A DNA stretch of 64,000 nucleotides, taken from Terrisporobacter petrolearius (lineage in GTDB: Bacteria; Bacillota; Clostridia; Peptostreptococcales; Peptostreptococcaceae). Below the pieces are notes generated by a model. The model ran no database searches and was not told the DNA's origin. It saw nothing but the letters and a program-made list of their open reading frames with translations. The position numbers and the translations under genes are program-made. The stretch lies in NCBI RefSeq assembly GCF_032598785.1, contig NZ_CP102984.1, one strand, 5' to 3'. Positions 7,777 through 15,400 of the stretch are shown piece by piece (within the stretch, counting starts at the first letter, position 1; the number at the start of each line of letters is the position of its first letter).

Positions 7777-9153
7777 CTATAAGTAAATAAGTTTTAAAAC
7801 AAATAATCCTGCAAGAACTACCATCACTACCGAAATTTGTTTTCTTTCTTCTTTTGGAGAAATTAAGTTATGTAATACATTAATCACTACATATGATAAA
7901 ACTCCAAGCGTTAAGCCATCACCTATTGAATAAGTAAATGCCATAGTCCCTATTGTTATGAATGCTGGAACACCTTCAGTTATATCAGAAAAATCTATAT
8001 CTTTCACTGTACTAAGCATTAAATATCCTACATATATTAATGCTGGTGAAGTAGCACATGATGGTATTGCTATAAATATTGGTGAGAAAAACATAGCTAC
8101 AAGAAATAATACTCCTACTGTTATAGCTGTATATCCTGTTCTACCACCTTCAATTACACCTGTTGAACTTTCCACATAAGTAGTAACTGTGGAAACTCCA
8201 AGTCCTGCACCTATAGTAGTTGCAAATGCATCTGCAAGCAAGGCTCTACCTACATGAGGTACATTTCCATCTTCATCTATCATATTTGCCTTAGAAGCAA
8301 CACCAACTATAGTACCTACTGTATCAAAAAAGTCAACAAATAAGAAAGTACAAAGAACTAAAATAAAGTTAGTTAAATTTGCAGGATTTGTAGCATAGCT
8401 AAAATCTAATTTGCCTGCTATTGGTGCTAAACTTTCAAACTTGAATATTCCACTCGGTAAGTATATTCCAAGCTCTGCTGCAGCTGTTGGGCTAGATAAA
8501 GCATAACCCCAAGCAACTAATGAACAAATAACTATGCCTATTAATATTGAACCTTTAACATTTTTCTTTGACAGTACTGCTATTATTACAATTCCGACAC
8601 AACTTATTAAAACCGCTGGAGTAAAATGACCCATCGAAATTAATGTGGCATCACTATTTACAACAAGACCACAGTTAATACATCCTATAATTGCTATAAA
8701 TAAACCGATACCTCCAGATACTGCTAATTTCATATTCACTGGAATTGCATTTACTACTGCTTCACGCACTTTAAACAATGATAAAAATATAAAAATAATA
8801 CCTTCCACGAAAACTGCAGCTAAAGCAATCTCCCAAGATACTCCCATACCTAAAACTACTGTGTAGGCAAAGTATGCATTAAGACCCATGCCAGATGCTA
8901 AGGCAAATGGTAGGTTTGCAATAACCCCCATTAAAAAACATCCTATTGCTGCCGCTAAACATGTTCCTGTTACCAATGCTCCTGCAGGCATACCAGCTTC
9001 TGATAATATACTTGGGTTAACAGCTATAATATATGCCATAGTTAAAAATGTTGTAACCCCTGCCATTATCTCCTTTTTCATATTTACTTCCTGATTTTCA
9101 AGAATAGGAAATAATTTTGTCATAGTATTTGATTCTTGTTTCGCCACTTGCAT
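7777..9153 (-). CDS. NCS2/AzgA-type hypoxanthine-guanine permease
   Basis: Protein of 458 residues with about 12-14 hydrophobic segments, the length of PbuG/PbuO. Family motifs include GVTTFLTMAYIIAVNPSIL, the MGLNAYFAYTVV segment, the LFVDFFDTVGTIVGVA motif and the late ADAFATTIGAGLGVSTVTTYVESS signature of AzgA transporters. It imports purine bases, probably hypoxanthine, guanine or adenine, by proton symport. The promoter, an upstream PurBox-like inverted repeat and a structured 5' leader (see separate entries) suggest control by purine status. GGAGGTGTTTTGATTAATG sets the start. Confidence 0.9.
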   Translation of the reverse strand: MQVAKQESNTMTKLFPILENQEVNMKKEIMAGVTTFLTMAYIIAVNPSILSEAGMPAGALVTGTCLAAAIGCFLMGVIANLPFALASGMGLNAYFAYTVVLGMGVSWEIALAAVFVEGIIFIFLSLFKVREAVVNAIPVNMKLAVSGGIGLFIAIIGCINCGLVVNSDATLISMGHFTPAVLISCVGIVIIAVLSKKNVKGSILIGIVICSLVAWGYALSSPTAAAELGIYLPSGIFKFESLAPIAGKLDFSYATNPANLTNFILVLCTFLFVDFFDTVGTIVGVASKANMIDEDGNVPHVGRALLADAFATTIGAGLGVSTVTTYVESSTGVIEGGRTGYTAITVGVLFLVAMFFSPIFIAIPSCATSPALIYVGYLMLSTVKDIDFSDITEGVPAFITIGTMAFTYSIGDGLTLGVLSYVVINVLHNLISPKEERKQISVVMVVLAGLFVLKLIYL

Positions 9154-9216
9154 TAATCAAAACACCTCCGTAATTTAATAATAAATTAATCCCCAAATTT
9201 TACACTCTGATATTCA

Positions 9217-9286
9217 TATGAAATAGTATCTATATAAATGTGGTTATATGAGCACATTTATATTTTCCATATAATACCATTTCATA
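9217..9286 (-). promoter_or_regulatory. Structured 5' leader of purine permease (candidate riboswitch)
   Basis: On the minus-strand transcript an outer 13-bp stem (9274-9286 with 9217-9229, one G-U pair) encloses an inner 11-bp stem (9253-9263 with 9232-9242). The 5' internal loop holds TATATG (9268-9273), complementary to CATATA in the apical loop (9245-9250), so a 6-bp pseudoknot is possible. The outer stem begins almost exactly at the predicted transcription start. It does not match the purine riboswitch core. It could also be a DNA operator. Confidence 0.45.
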
Positions 9287-9292
9287 AGTATA

Positions 9293-9321
9293 ATTTTAGA
9301 ATACAAATATTATAATGTCAA
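9293..9321 (-). promoter_or_regulatory. Promoter of purine permease gene
   Basis: TTGACA (9316-9321) and TAAAAT (9293-9298), read on the minus strand, are 17 bases apart. The predicted start point is near 9285. Confidence 0.6.
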
Positions 9322-9322
9322 G

Positions 9323-9370
9323 ATAATTACGAATATATTTTATTAAATCTAAATAATAATTCGTAATTAT
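9323..9370. promoter_or_regulatory. PurBox-like inverted repeat upstream of purine permease
   Basis: ATAATTACGAAT (9323-9334) and ATTCGTAATTAT (9359-9370) form a perfect 12-bp inverted repeat with 24 bases between. The central CGAA/TTCG and the overall spacing fit the paired inverted PurBoxes known for Gram-positive PurR. The site lies directly upstream of the -35 element of a purine permease gene. PurR binding is inference. Confidence 0.5.
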
Positions 9371-9394
9371 GTTATGTAAATAATATTTTACAAT

Positions 9395-9428
9395 AAAAAA
9401 TAGCTTATTTTTAAATAAGCTATTTTTT
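9395..9428 (-). terminator. Terminator of radical SAM/ECF operon
   Basis: AAAAAATAGCTTATTT pairs with AAATAAGCTATTTTTT around a two-base loop, giving a strong hairpin with a T-run. Confidence 0.8.
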
Positions 9429-9430
9429 AC

Positions 9431-10027
9431 CTAGTTTTTATGTCTTACTCTAAGGACAATATTCATTTTATCAGCCAGTTTTTGTGCTTCTTCAATTTCA
9501 TCATTATTAATTTCATCAACTACGGAAAAGTTCACTTCTTCAATATACTCTTTGCAATCCTCAGCAAAATTCAATAATGCATCAAAGGATCTTTCTCCAA
9601 ATTTAGGCCTTGTAACTTCATTGTATCTTATTTTATTAGGTGCATTTAAACTAATAGACACAGAATCTATATTGTCTTTTAATAGGATGGCTGTTTTTTT
9701 ATTGTGAATCAAGTCAGATAAACCATTAGTATTGACCCTTATTTTTAAATCAGAAAAACTTCTGATATATTTTGCAATTTCTATAACTTCATTTATTCTT
9801 ACTAATGGTTCGCCATATCCACAAAATACTATTTCATCATAATTTTCTAAATTAAATTTTTTAAATTCATTCTTTACTTCTTCTACTGTAGGTTCATGGT
9901 CTAACCATAAACTATCACTATTTCCCACATGGTCCGTTTCTTTTCTTATACAAAAAACACAAGAACATGGACACTTATTTGTTATATTAACATAAAGACT
10001 TTCCTTGTAATCATATAAAATTGTCAT
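9431..10027 (-). CDS. Radical SAM protein, TatD-associated type
   Basis: Protein of 198 residues with the radical SAM CX3CX2C cluster motif in NKCPCSCVFC near residues 13-22, the FCGYGEPLVR segment and VNTNGLSDL, both typical of the SAM-binding barrel. It is short, about 200 residues, with no C-terminal auxiliary cluster domain. It resembles the small radical SAM family that often occurs beside TatD nucleases; no tatD gene is visible here. The open frame starts five codons earlier, but GGGGGA sits well placed for the ATG at 10025-10027. It follows the ECF S component by 23 bases, so they form an operon. Substrate unknown. Confidence 0.8.
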   Translation of the reverse strand: MTILYDYKESLYVNITNKCPCSCVFCIRKETDHVGNSDSLWLDHEPTVEEVKNEFKKFNLENYDEIVFCGYGEPLVRINEVIEIAKYIRSFSDLKIRVNTNGLSDLIHNKKTAILLKDNIDSVSISLNAPNKIRYNEVTRPKFGERSFDALLNFAEDCKEYIEEVNFSVVDEINNDEIEEAQKLADKMNIVLRVRHKN

Positions 10028-10050
10028 TTTCAATTCCCCCATTTGTATGC

Positions 10051-10584
10051 TTATTTTATCATTTCTTTTATTTTTAATTTATCAAATACTAAACCTATAA
10101 CTACAAATACTATAAAACTTCCTAAAGGTTGAACAAAACCTACTAATGATAACACAAAAGCACTAACAAAACTTCCATACATTATTCCTTCTGCTATCAT
10201 ATATAAAGCTGTTCCCACTATTCCTGCTATAATTGCTGCAAATATATTTCTTGTATTAATAATTTTTTTACTTCTATTTGTAAAAAATAAAACAAGTATT
10301 GGTTTTATTATTATTGTTGCTAAAGCCCAGTTTGCAGATCCTGTAAGTATATCTGCCATACCAGCTCCTATTGCTGCTGCACAAGCTGCATAAGGTGTAG
10401 GAAGAAGTACCGCTGCCAAGTATATAAAAGCATCACCTACATGAACAAAACCACCATTCCCCCCTACTGGTATATGAAGAAAATAAGCTATTGTAATACA
10501 TATAATACCTGCAAATAAGGCTGCAGACACCAATGTTCTAGTTTTAGATGATACATTTGTTTTTTGCTGTTTTGTATTTTCCAT
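10051..10584 (-). CDS. ECF transporter S component, unknown substrate
   Basis: Membrane protein of 177 residues with about five or six hydrophobic segments. The pattern RTLVSAALFAGIICIT, then GGFVHVGDAFIYLAAVLLP, then the small-residue-rich AAIGAGMADIL is typical of ECF S components. These bind a vitamin or metal in the membrane and dock with the shared EcfAAT energiser. It is first in a two-gene operon with a radical SAM enzyme, suggesting that the imported compound or its product is handled by that enzyme. GGAGGAGAGATAATG sets the start. The substrate cannot be read from sequence. Confidence 0.82.
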   Translation of the reverse strand: MENTKQQKTNVSSKTRTLVSAALFAGIICITIAYFLHIPVGGNGGFVHVGDAFIYLAAVLLPTPYAACAAAIGAGMADILTGSANWALATIIIKPILVLFFTNRSKKIINTRNIFAAIIAGIVGTALYMIAEGIMYGSFVSAFVLSLVGFVQPLGSFIVFVVIGLVFDKLKIKEMIK

Positions 10585-10700
10585 TATCTCTCCTCCAAAT
10601 TCAATACTCTATCAAGATAATTATAATACACTTTTGCATATTTATTATAACTGTGTATATTATTCAAACATTGTATTAGTACAATTATTTATGAATAATA

Positions 10701-10727
10701 AAAAGGAACCTTAAAAGGTTCCTTTTT
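10701..10727 (-). terminator. Terminator after 10729 gene
   Basis: AAAAGGAACCTT and AAGGTTCCTTTT form a perfect stem with a T-run. Confidence 0.8.
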
Positions 10728-10728
10728 A

Positions 10729-10965
10729 TTATTTTTTCATTTCATCTTCTATTTTGTCTTTTATGTCGTCAGCTTTATCAGTAACATCAGACATCATACC
10801 AACCATATCGTCTTTAAGGTCCATAGTAGTATGTTTTACTGCATTAGTAAGTTTTCCAGCTGCATGGCCTATATTACTAACAGTATTTTTCATGCCATTT
10901 CCTACTTTATCTAAACCTTTCTTTAAATCATCTTTCATATTTCCCATGTCATTTCTTAAATTCAT
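10729..10965 (-). CDS. Small amphipathic helical protein, unknown
   Basis: Protein of 78 residues starting MNLRNDMG; the ATG two codons upstream is only one base from AGGAGG, so the second ATG is preferred. It is strongly charged and Lys/Asp/Met-rich, with heptad-like spacing (MKDDLKKGLDKVGNGMKNTV, later MSDVTDKADDIKDKIEDEM). This looks like a long amphipathic helix and recalls LEA/apolipoprotein-like stress proteins. There is no signal peptide and no Cys. It lies 60 bases downstream of a two-component system on the same strand and could be part of that transcript. Function unknown. Confidence 0.6.
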   Translation of the reverse strand: MNLRNDMGNMKDDLKKGLDKVGNGMKNTVSNIGHAAGKLTNAVKHTTMDLKDDMVGMMSDVTDKADDIKDKIEDEMKK

Positions 10966-11025
10966 ATTCATGCCTCCTATTTATTTCTTAGATATATTTT
11001 TCCTTAATTTATGAAAATTATTTAT

Positions 11026-12279
11026 CTAAAAATAAATAGTAAATAAAACAGAATTTTTCTTACTTTCCATTTTGTAATAAAGGTTATGACTTTTTAGTAT
11101 TTTGCTTACTATATAAAGACCTAACCCACTACCACCTGTTTTTCTATTCCTAGACTTTTCCACTCTATAGAAAGGATTAAAGACTTCACTTAGATACTTC
11201 TGTTCAATGCTAACTCCTGTATTTTCTATTTCTAGAACTACTGTTTTACTTGCTTTTGATTTAAATGCTTTCACAATTATTTTTTCGTTTTCGGGAGAAT
11301 ACTTAATCGCATTATTTATTAAATTATTTAAGACTTTTATGATTTTTTCTTTGTCTGCTTTTATAACTAATTTATCCTCCACTTTATATATAAGATTTAA
11401 ATTTTTATTTTCAATTAAATAACTTTGCCTATTTACTAATTGTCCTAACATCTCACTTAAGTTAATAACTTCTATTTTTAAATCTTTTTCTTGCAGTTCA
11501 TTTTTTGATATTTCCATCATTTCATCTACTAACACTTTTAGTTCTTGAGTAGATTCATATGATTTTTGTAAGTAGGTATCACGATCTTTATATTTGCCTA
11601 CATTATATATCATTCCCTCTAATTGACCACTTATTATTGTTATTGGCGTTTTCAATTCATGAGAAATAGTTGCAATAAACTCTTTTCTTTTTTGCTCTTC
11701 TTCTCTTTCTTTATTAATAATTTCTATTAATGGTTTTGTTATTGTCTTAGAGTAAATATACGCTCCAAGTAGAGCTATGAAAAAAGCTGAAAATATTATA
11801 AATGGCAAGATATTTCTAAGTACTGTATTTGCCTCATCTATTGGTTGAAGAGGCATTGCAATTTCTAGATGATACAAATCAGAATTTTCTTTTATTTTTA
11901 TAGTTGCCCTTATTGTATATTCCTTTATCTGATTAGACATAGGAATGTCTCCATTATACTTATTAGTAATATGTTGTTCATTCTTACCAAAAATAATAAA
12001 TCCTTTATCATCTGTTAATATCATTGCAACATTTTGTTTTTTACCTAAAAAATAAAGCCTCTGTTGTAACTCTTCTAAGTCATAAAACTTAGAATCTTCC
12101 ACAATGGAATTTACACTATTTTTTAATAGTTCAATTTTATATTGGTGATAATATGCTGGCATAAAAAAATATAAAGTTAAATAAACTATAAATGCTAAGA
12201 ATAGAAGAAGCCCTGATGTAATAGTAAATAACTTATATTTTATATTTAAGCTATTCCAAAGCTTCAATATCTTTTTCAA
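11026..12279 (-). CDS. Sensor histidine kinase (two-component)
   Basis: Membrane kinase of 417 residues. A transmembrane segment at about 15-38 and another at about 155-175 bracket an extracellular sensor region. The dimerisation domain contains the phospho-acceptor His in FIATISHELKTPITII. The ATPase domain shows N-box LNNLINNAIKYS, the G1-like LEIENTGV and the G2 box GGSGLGLYIVSKIL. The start is a TTG at 12277-12279 (AGGATATACTCTTG) that overlaps the 3' end of the response regulator gene by 29 bases, so translation is coupled. Signal unknown; the adjacent small amphipathic protein might be a target. Confidence 0.9.
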   Translation of the reverse strand: MKKILKLWNSLNIKYKLFTITSGLLLFLAFIVYLTLYFFMPAYYHQYKIELLKNSVNSIVEDSKFYDLEELQQRLYFLGKKQNVAMILTDDKGFIIFGKNEQHITNKYNGDIPMSNQIKEYTIRATIKIKENSDLYHLEIAMPLQPIDEANTVLRNILPFIIFSAFFIALLGAYIYSKTITKPLIEIINKEREEEQKRKEFIATISHELKTPITIISGQLEGMIYNVGKYKDRDTYLQKSYESTQELKVLVDEMMEISKNELQEKDLKIEVINLSEMLGQLVNRQSYLIENKNLNLIYKVEDKLVIKADKEKIIKVLNNLINNAIKYSPENEKIIVKAFKSKASKTVVLEIENTGVSIEQKYLSEVFNPFYRVEKSRNRKTGGSGLGLYIVSKILKSHNLYYKMESKKNSVLFTIYF

Positions 12280-12931
12280 GAGTATATCCTATTCCTTTTA
12301 CAGTTTTAATATATGGTAGGCTTATTTTTTTTCTAAGATTTTTTATATGAGCATCTACTATTCTTGTATCACCATAATAATCATATCCCCAAATACTATC
12401 CAATAAACTTTCTCTTGTTATTACTTGAGGATATTTTTCAATTAATGTTTTCAAAATATTAAATTCTTTTAAAGTTAACTCTATATTATTATCATCTAAT
12501 TGTACTGAGTAAGTATTTAAATCTAACTTTATTTTTTCGAAGGTTAAAAAATCATTACTTAGATTACTTTTACCACGTCTTAAAACTGCTTTTACCCTCT
12601 GAATTAAAACATTGAATGAAAAGGGCTTTGTTATGTAATCATCACATTCTAATTCAAACCCCTTCAGTTGATTACTTTCTTCATTCATTGCAGTTAGAAA
12701 TATTATTGGTACATTAGAACTTTTTCTAATCATTTTACATACAGAATAACCATCTAAATTTGGCATCATTATATCTAACAATACTAAATCATATTCTTTT
12801 TTTTTAAATAATTGTATTCCTTCTATACCATCACTGGCATAATCAACATCATATCCCTCTACTTTTAAAAACTCCACTATTAATTCTTGTATATTCACAT
12901 CATCTTCCATAACCAAAATAGATGTATTCAT
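12251..12931 (-). CDS. OmpR-family response regulator
   Basis: Protein of 226 residues: receiver domain 1-120 with the acidic pair MEDDVN, the phospho-acceptor Asp in LVLLDIMMPNLDG, the Thr in IIFLTA and the Lys in DYITKPF. A winged-helix DNA-binding domain follows at about 130-222 (LTLKEFNILKTLIEKYPQVITRESLLDSIWG, then RIVDAHIKNLRKKI). It is first in the operon and partner of the overlapping histidine kinase. TAGGAGTGATTAAATG sets the start. Confidence 0.93.
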   Translation of the reverse strand: MNTSILVMEDDVNIQELIVEFLKVEGYDVDYASDGIEGIQLFKKKEYDLVLLDIMMPNLDGYSVCKMIRKSSNVPIIFLTAMNEESNQLKGFELECDDYITKPFSFNVLIQRVKAVLRRGKSNLSNDFLTFEKIKLDLNTYSVQLDDNNIELTLKEFNILKTLIEKYPQVITRESLLDSIWGYDYYGDTRIVDAHIKNLRKKISLPYIKTVKGIGYTLEKDIEALE

Positions 12932-13069
12932 TTAATCACTCCTATAATTTTATATACCTTAAATACCTATTATTTTATTTTTTATTAAAAAAATATAAAT
13001 ATTTTTACTTATATATTATAATACAGATGTGAATTTATGGTGAAATTTTTATACAATCAATATATTTTA

Positions 13070-14428
13070 TTAAATATTATTTCCTACTAGGTATTCATTG
13101 TATTGATTAATAAGATTATAGAAAAACTCTATTCCAATTTTTAAATCTTCAAAAGTCATAAATTCATTTACTCCATGAATAACCTTTCTGTCTTCACTAT
13201 TACATCTAAAAGGACCAAATTTATATATATGATCACTTAAATCATTGAAGTGTTTAGAATCTGTTCCACCTACCATAATAAATGGAACAACTTCCGAAAC
13301 ATTTCCGTATGCTAACTTAATACTTTTACTTACTAGATCAAACTTATCATCAATTTTAGACAACTTAGAAGGATTTTTAGTAATTAGTGCTTCCAATTGA
13401 AATTCTTCTCCAATAACATTTTTAATATGAACTAATAATTCGTCTAAACTATCACCTGGCAATAACCTAAAATTGACTATTATATAAGCACTATTTGGTA
13501 AAATATTAGTAGCTTCAGCTCCCTTGGCCATTGTAAGAGCCGTTGTAGTTCTTGCTAATGCATTTGATTCAGGCGATTTAGATAAAATGCTTTTTAATGC
13601 GGGCGAAAATGCTTTATTATTTTTTAAGGCAACTTTTCTAATACCATTTGTATATTTACTAAGTCTAGTTAACATTTCACTTAAAGGTTCTGTAATTTTA
13701 AGTGGCATTTGGTTTTGTTCTAATTTATAAGCTGCTTCACATACTTTCCCAAGTGCAGTATTCTTTGGTGGCATGGAGGAATGTCCTCCTTGTGCATTAT
13801 AAGAAATTTTTATATCTGCATATCCTTTTTCACAAGTGCCTACTAAAGCAATCTCTTCTTTTAGGCCCAATATACCATCTGATATCATTCCACCTTCATC
13901 AATTATCATAGCAAATTTTATGTTTTTTTCTTTTAGGTAGTCTGCAACATATTTTGCACCATTTCTTCCCCCTACTTCTTCATCATATCCCAGTGAAAGG
14001 TATATATCAAAATCAAGTCGCTTATTTTCATTTAGCATATATTCCGTTCCTTCAAACATAGCAATTAGCTGACTTTTCATATCTTTAGCGCCGCGACCCC
14101 AAACTATGTCATTTTCTATTATTCCAGCGAAAGGTTCATGTTTCCATTTATTTAATGTATCCTTAGCTGCAGGAACTACATCCATATGAGCCATGAATAG
14201 TATTGGTAGTTTGTCAGATTTTTCCCCTTTAATTTTATATAAAAATGCACCTTCATGTATTATTTCTATATGTGCTTTTTCATGTATTTTAGGGTAAAAT
14301 TCTTCCAAGTATTTTTTAATTTGAAAAAAAGGCTGAAAATCAATTTTAGAAAAATCTTCATTTGACAATGATTCAATTTTGATTAGCTTACTCAAATTAA
14401 TCGCAGCTTTCTCAATATTTATTTCCAT
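13070..14428 (-). CDS. M20 family metallopeptidase
   Basis: Dizinc peptidase/deacylase of 452 residues. Metal-site motifs are MAHMDVVPA (His ligand), WGRGAKDMKS (bridging Asp), SLGYDEEVGG (catalytic Glu and ligand Glu), IIDEGG, and the C-terminal GGTDSKHF (His ligand). A dimerisation insert lies in the middle (NAQGGHSSMP). The sequence resembles the carboxypeptidase S / PM20D1 branch more than PepV or ArgE. It has no signal peptide, so it acts in the cytoplasm on small peptides or N-acyl amino acids. It is monocistronic; no clear terminator was seen. Confidence 0.88.
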   Translation of the reverse strand: MEINIEKAAINLSKLIKIESLSNEDFSKIDFQPFFQIKKYLEEFYPKIHEKAHIEIIHEGAFLYKIKGEKSDKLPILFMAHMDVVPAAKDTLNKWKHEPFAGIIENDIVWGRGAKDMKSQLIAMFEGTEYMLNENKRLDFDIYLSLGYDEEVGGRNGAKYVADYLKEKNIKFAMIIDEGGMISDGILGLKEEIALVGTCEKGYADIKISYNAQGGHSSMPPKNTALGKVCEAAYKLEQNQMPLKITEPLSEMLTRLSKYTNGIRKVALKNNKAFSPALKSILSKSPESNALARTTTALTMAKGAEATNILPNSAYIIVNFRLLPGDSLDELLVHIKNVIGEEFQLEALITKNPSKLSKIDDKFDLVSKSIKLAYGNVSEVVPFIMVGGTDSKHFNDLSDHIYKFGPFRCNSEDRKVIHGVNEFMTFEDLKIGIEFFYNLINQYNEYLVGNNI

Positions 14429-14698
14429 ATAAAACCCTCCAATTTAGTATTATTTTTTAATTTGAAAATCATTGTTTTATTTTTCCATCTATTTATTTTA
14501 ATTATGCATTCAAAAATAATTAGCAAATATTAATTATTCAAATATTTTAAATTTTCTTAAATATTTCACCAATGACTCTAGTTTTTGCCCATGGCCCTAG
14601 ATAAAAATTTATTTTAATTTTGCTTCTAATATTTAAATATCTGTATAATCTTTGCAAAATCTTATATTATAATAATAAAAAGTTGTGGAGGTATAAAA

Positions 14699-15220
14699 TT
14701 GAGATACGTAATTGTTAGCGTTGTAAGGGGAGATGCCGGAAATTTTAATAATAAATTAAGAAAAGAAGTATATGAAATATTTAAAGCAAAATCTTCAAAA
14801 TTACCAGCACATTTTACTATTAAATCTCCTTTTGAAGAAGATGACATTAAATTGGTTGAAGAAGTTTTAGAAACTTTTGTAAAAAATAACAAGAAAACTA
14901 ATTACACTTTAAATGGGTATGACCATTTTGATGACAGAGTAATTTTTATGAAAGTAAATATGAGTGATGAGGCTAAAAAGTTACATGATAAATTAATTGA
15001 TGAACTAAGCAAAATTAATTATATTAACTTCACTGAAAAAGACGGAAAAAATAAAATTTTTCATGTAACTGTAAGTTCTAAAAAAATCCAAAAGATATAT
15101 AAAGATTTATGGAACTATGTTAATCAATTTCCTTTTAAATTCCATTGTGAATTTGATAATATTTGCATATATAAGTGGGAAGATGATACTTGGAAACTAC
15201 ATAAAGAATACCTTTTTTAA
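14699..15220 (+). CDS. 2H phosphoesterase (2'-5' RNA ligase-like)
   Basis: Protein of 173 residues with the two H-x-T/S-x motifs that define the 2H superfamily: HFTI near residue 38 and HVTV near residue 122, in a duplicated alpha/beta fold. Bacterial relatives include LigT/ThpR and YjcG-like proteins acting on cyclic or 2'-5' phosphodiester bonds in RNA. The start is TTG at 14699, eight bases after GGAGG; the surrounding frame has no better ATG. The 270-base region upstream has no other feature I can name except a weak TTGCTT-N18-TATAAT. Confidence 0.82.
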   Translation: MRYVIVSVVRGDAGNFNNKLRKEVYEIFKAKSSKLPAHFTIKSPFEEDDIKLVEEVLETFVKNNKKTNYTLNGYDHFDDRVIFMKVNMSDEAKKLHDKLIDELSKINYINFTEKDGKNKIFHVTVSSKKIQKIYKDLWNYVNQFPFKFHCEFDNICIYKWEDDTWKLHKEYLF

Positions 15221-15336
15221 TATAATAATTTATCTGTTATACATGTTCTCATAAAATATAATTTTTATTTATGATTTTCTTTTTTGAATTAAGTTAATAA
15301 TAATAATAATGATGTAAGAATTTGACTTTAATTTAT

Positions 15337-15365
15337 TTTACTTTTTTACTGCGGTATGATATACT
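15337..15365 (+). promoter_or_regulatory. Promoter of typA
   Basis: TTTACT (15337-15342) and TATACT (15360-15365) are separated by 17 bases, 35 bases upstream of the start codon. Confidence 0.5.
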
Positions 15366-15400
15366 ATAAAAGTTATTTTTTAGAAAGGAAAATTAAATAA

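Noticed and set aside
9154..9322. Canonical purine riboswitch before the purine permease
   Set aside because: The conserved junction sequences and loop-loop motifs of the guanine/adenine aptamer are absent.
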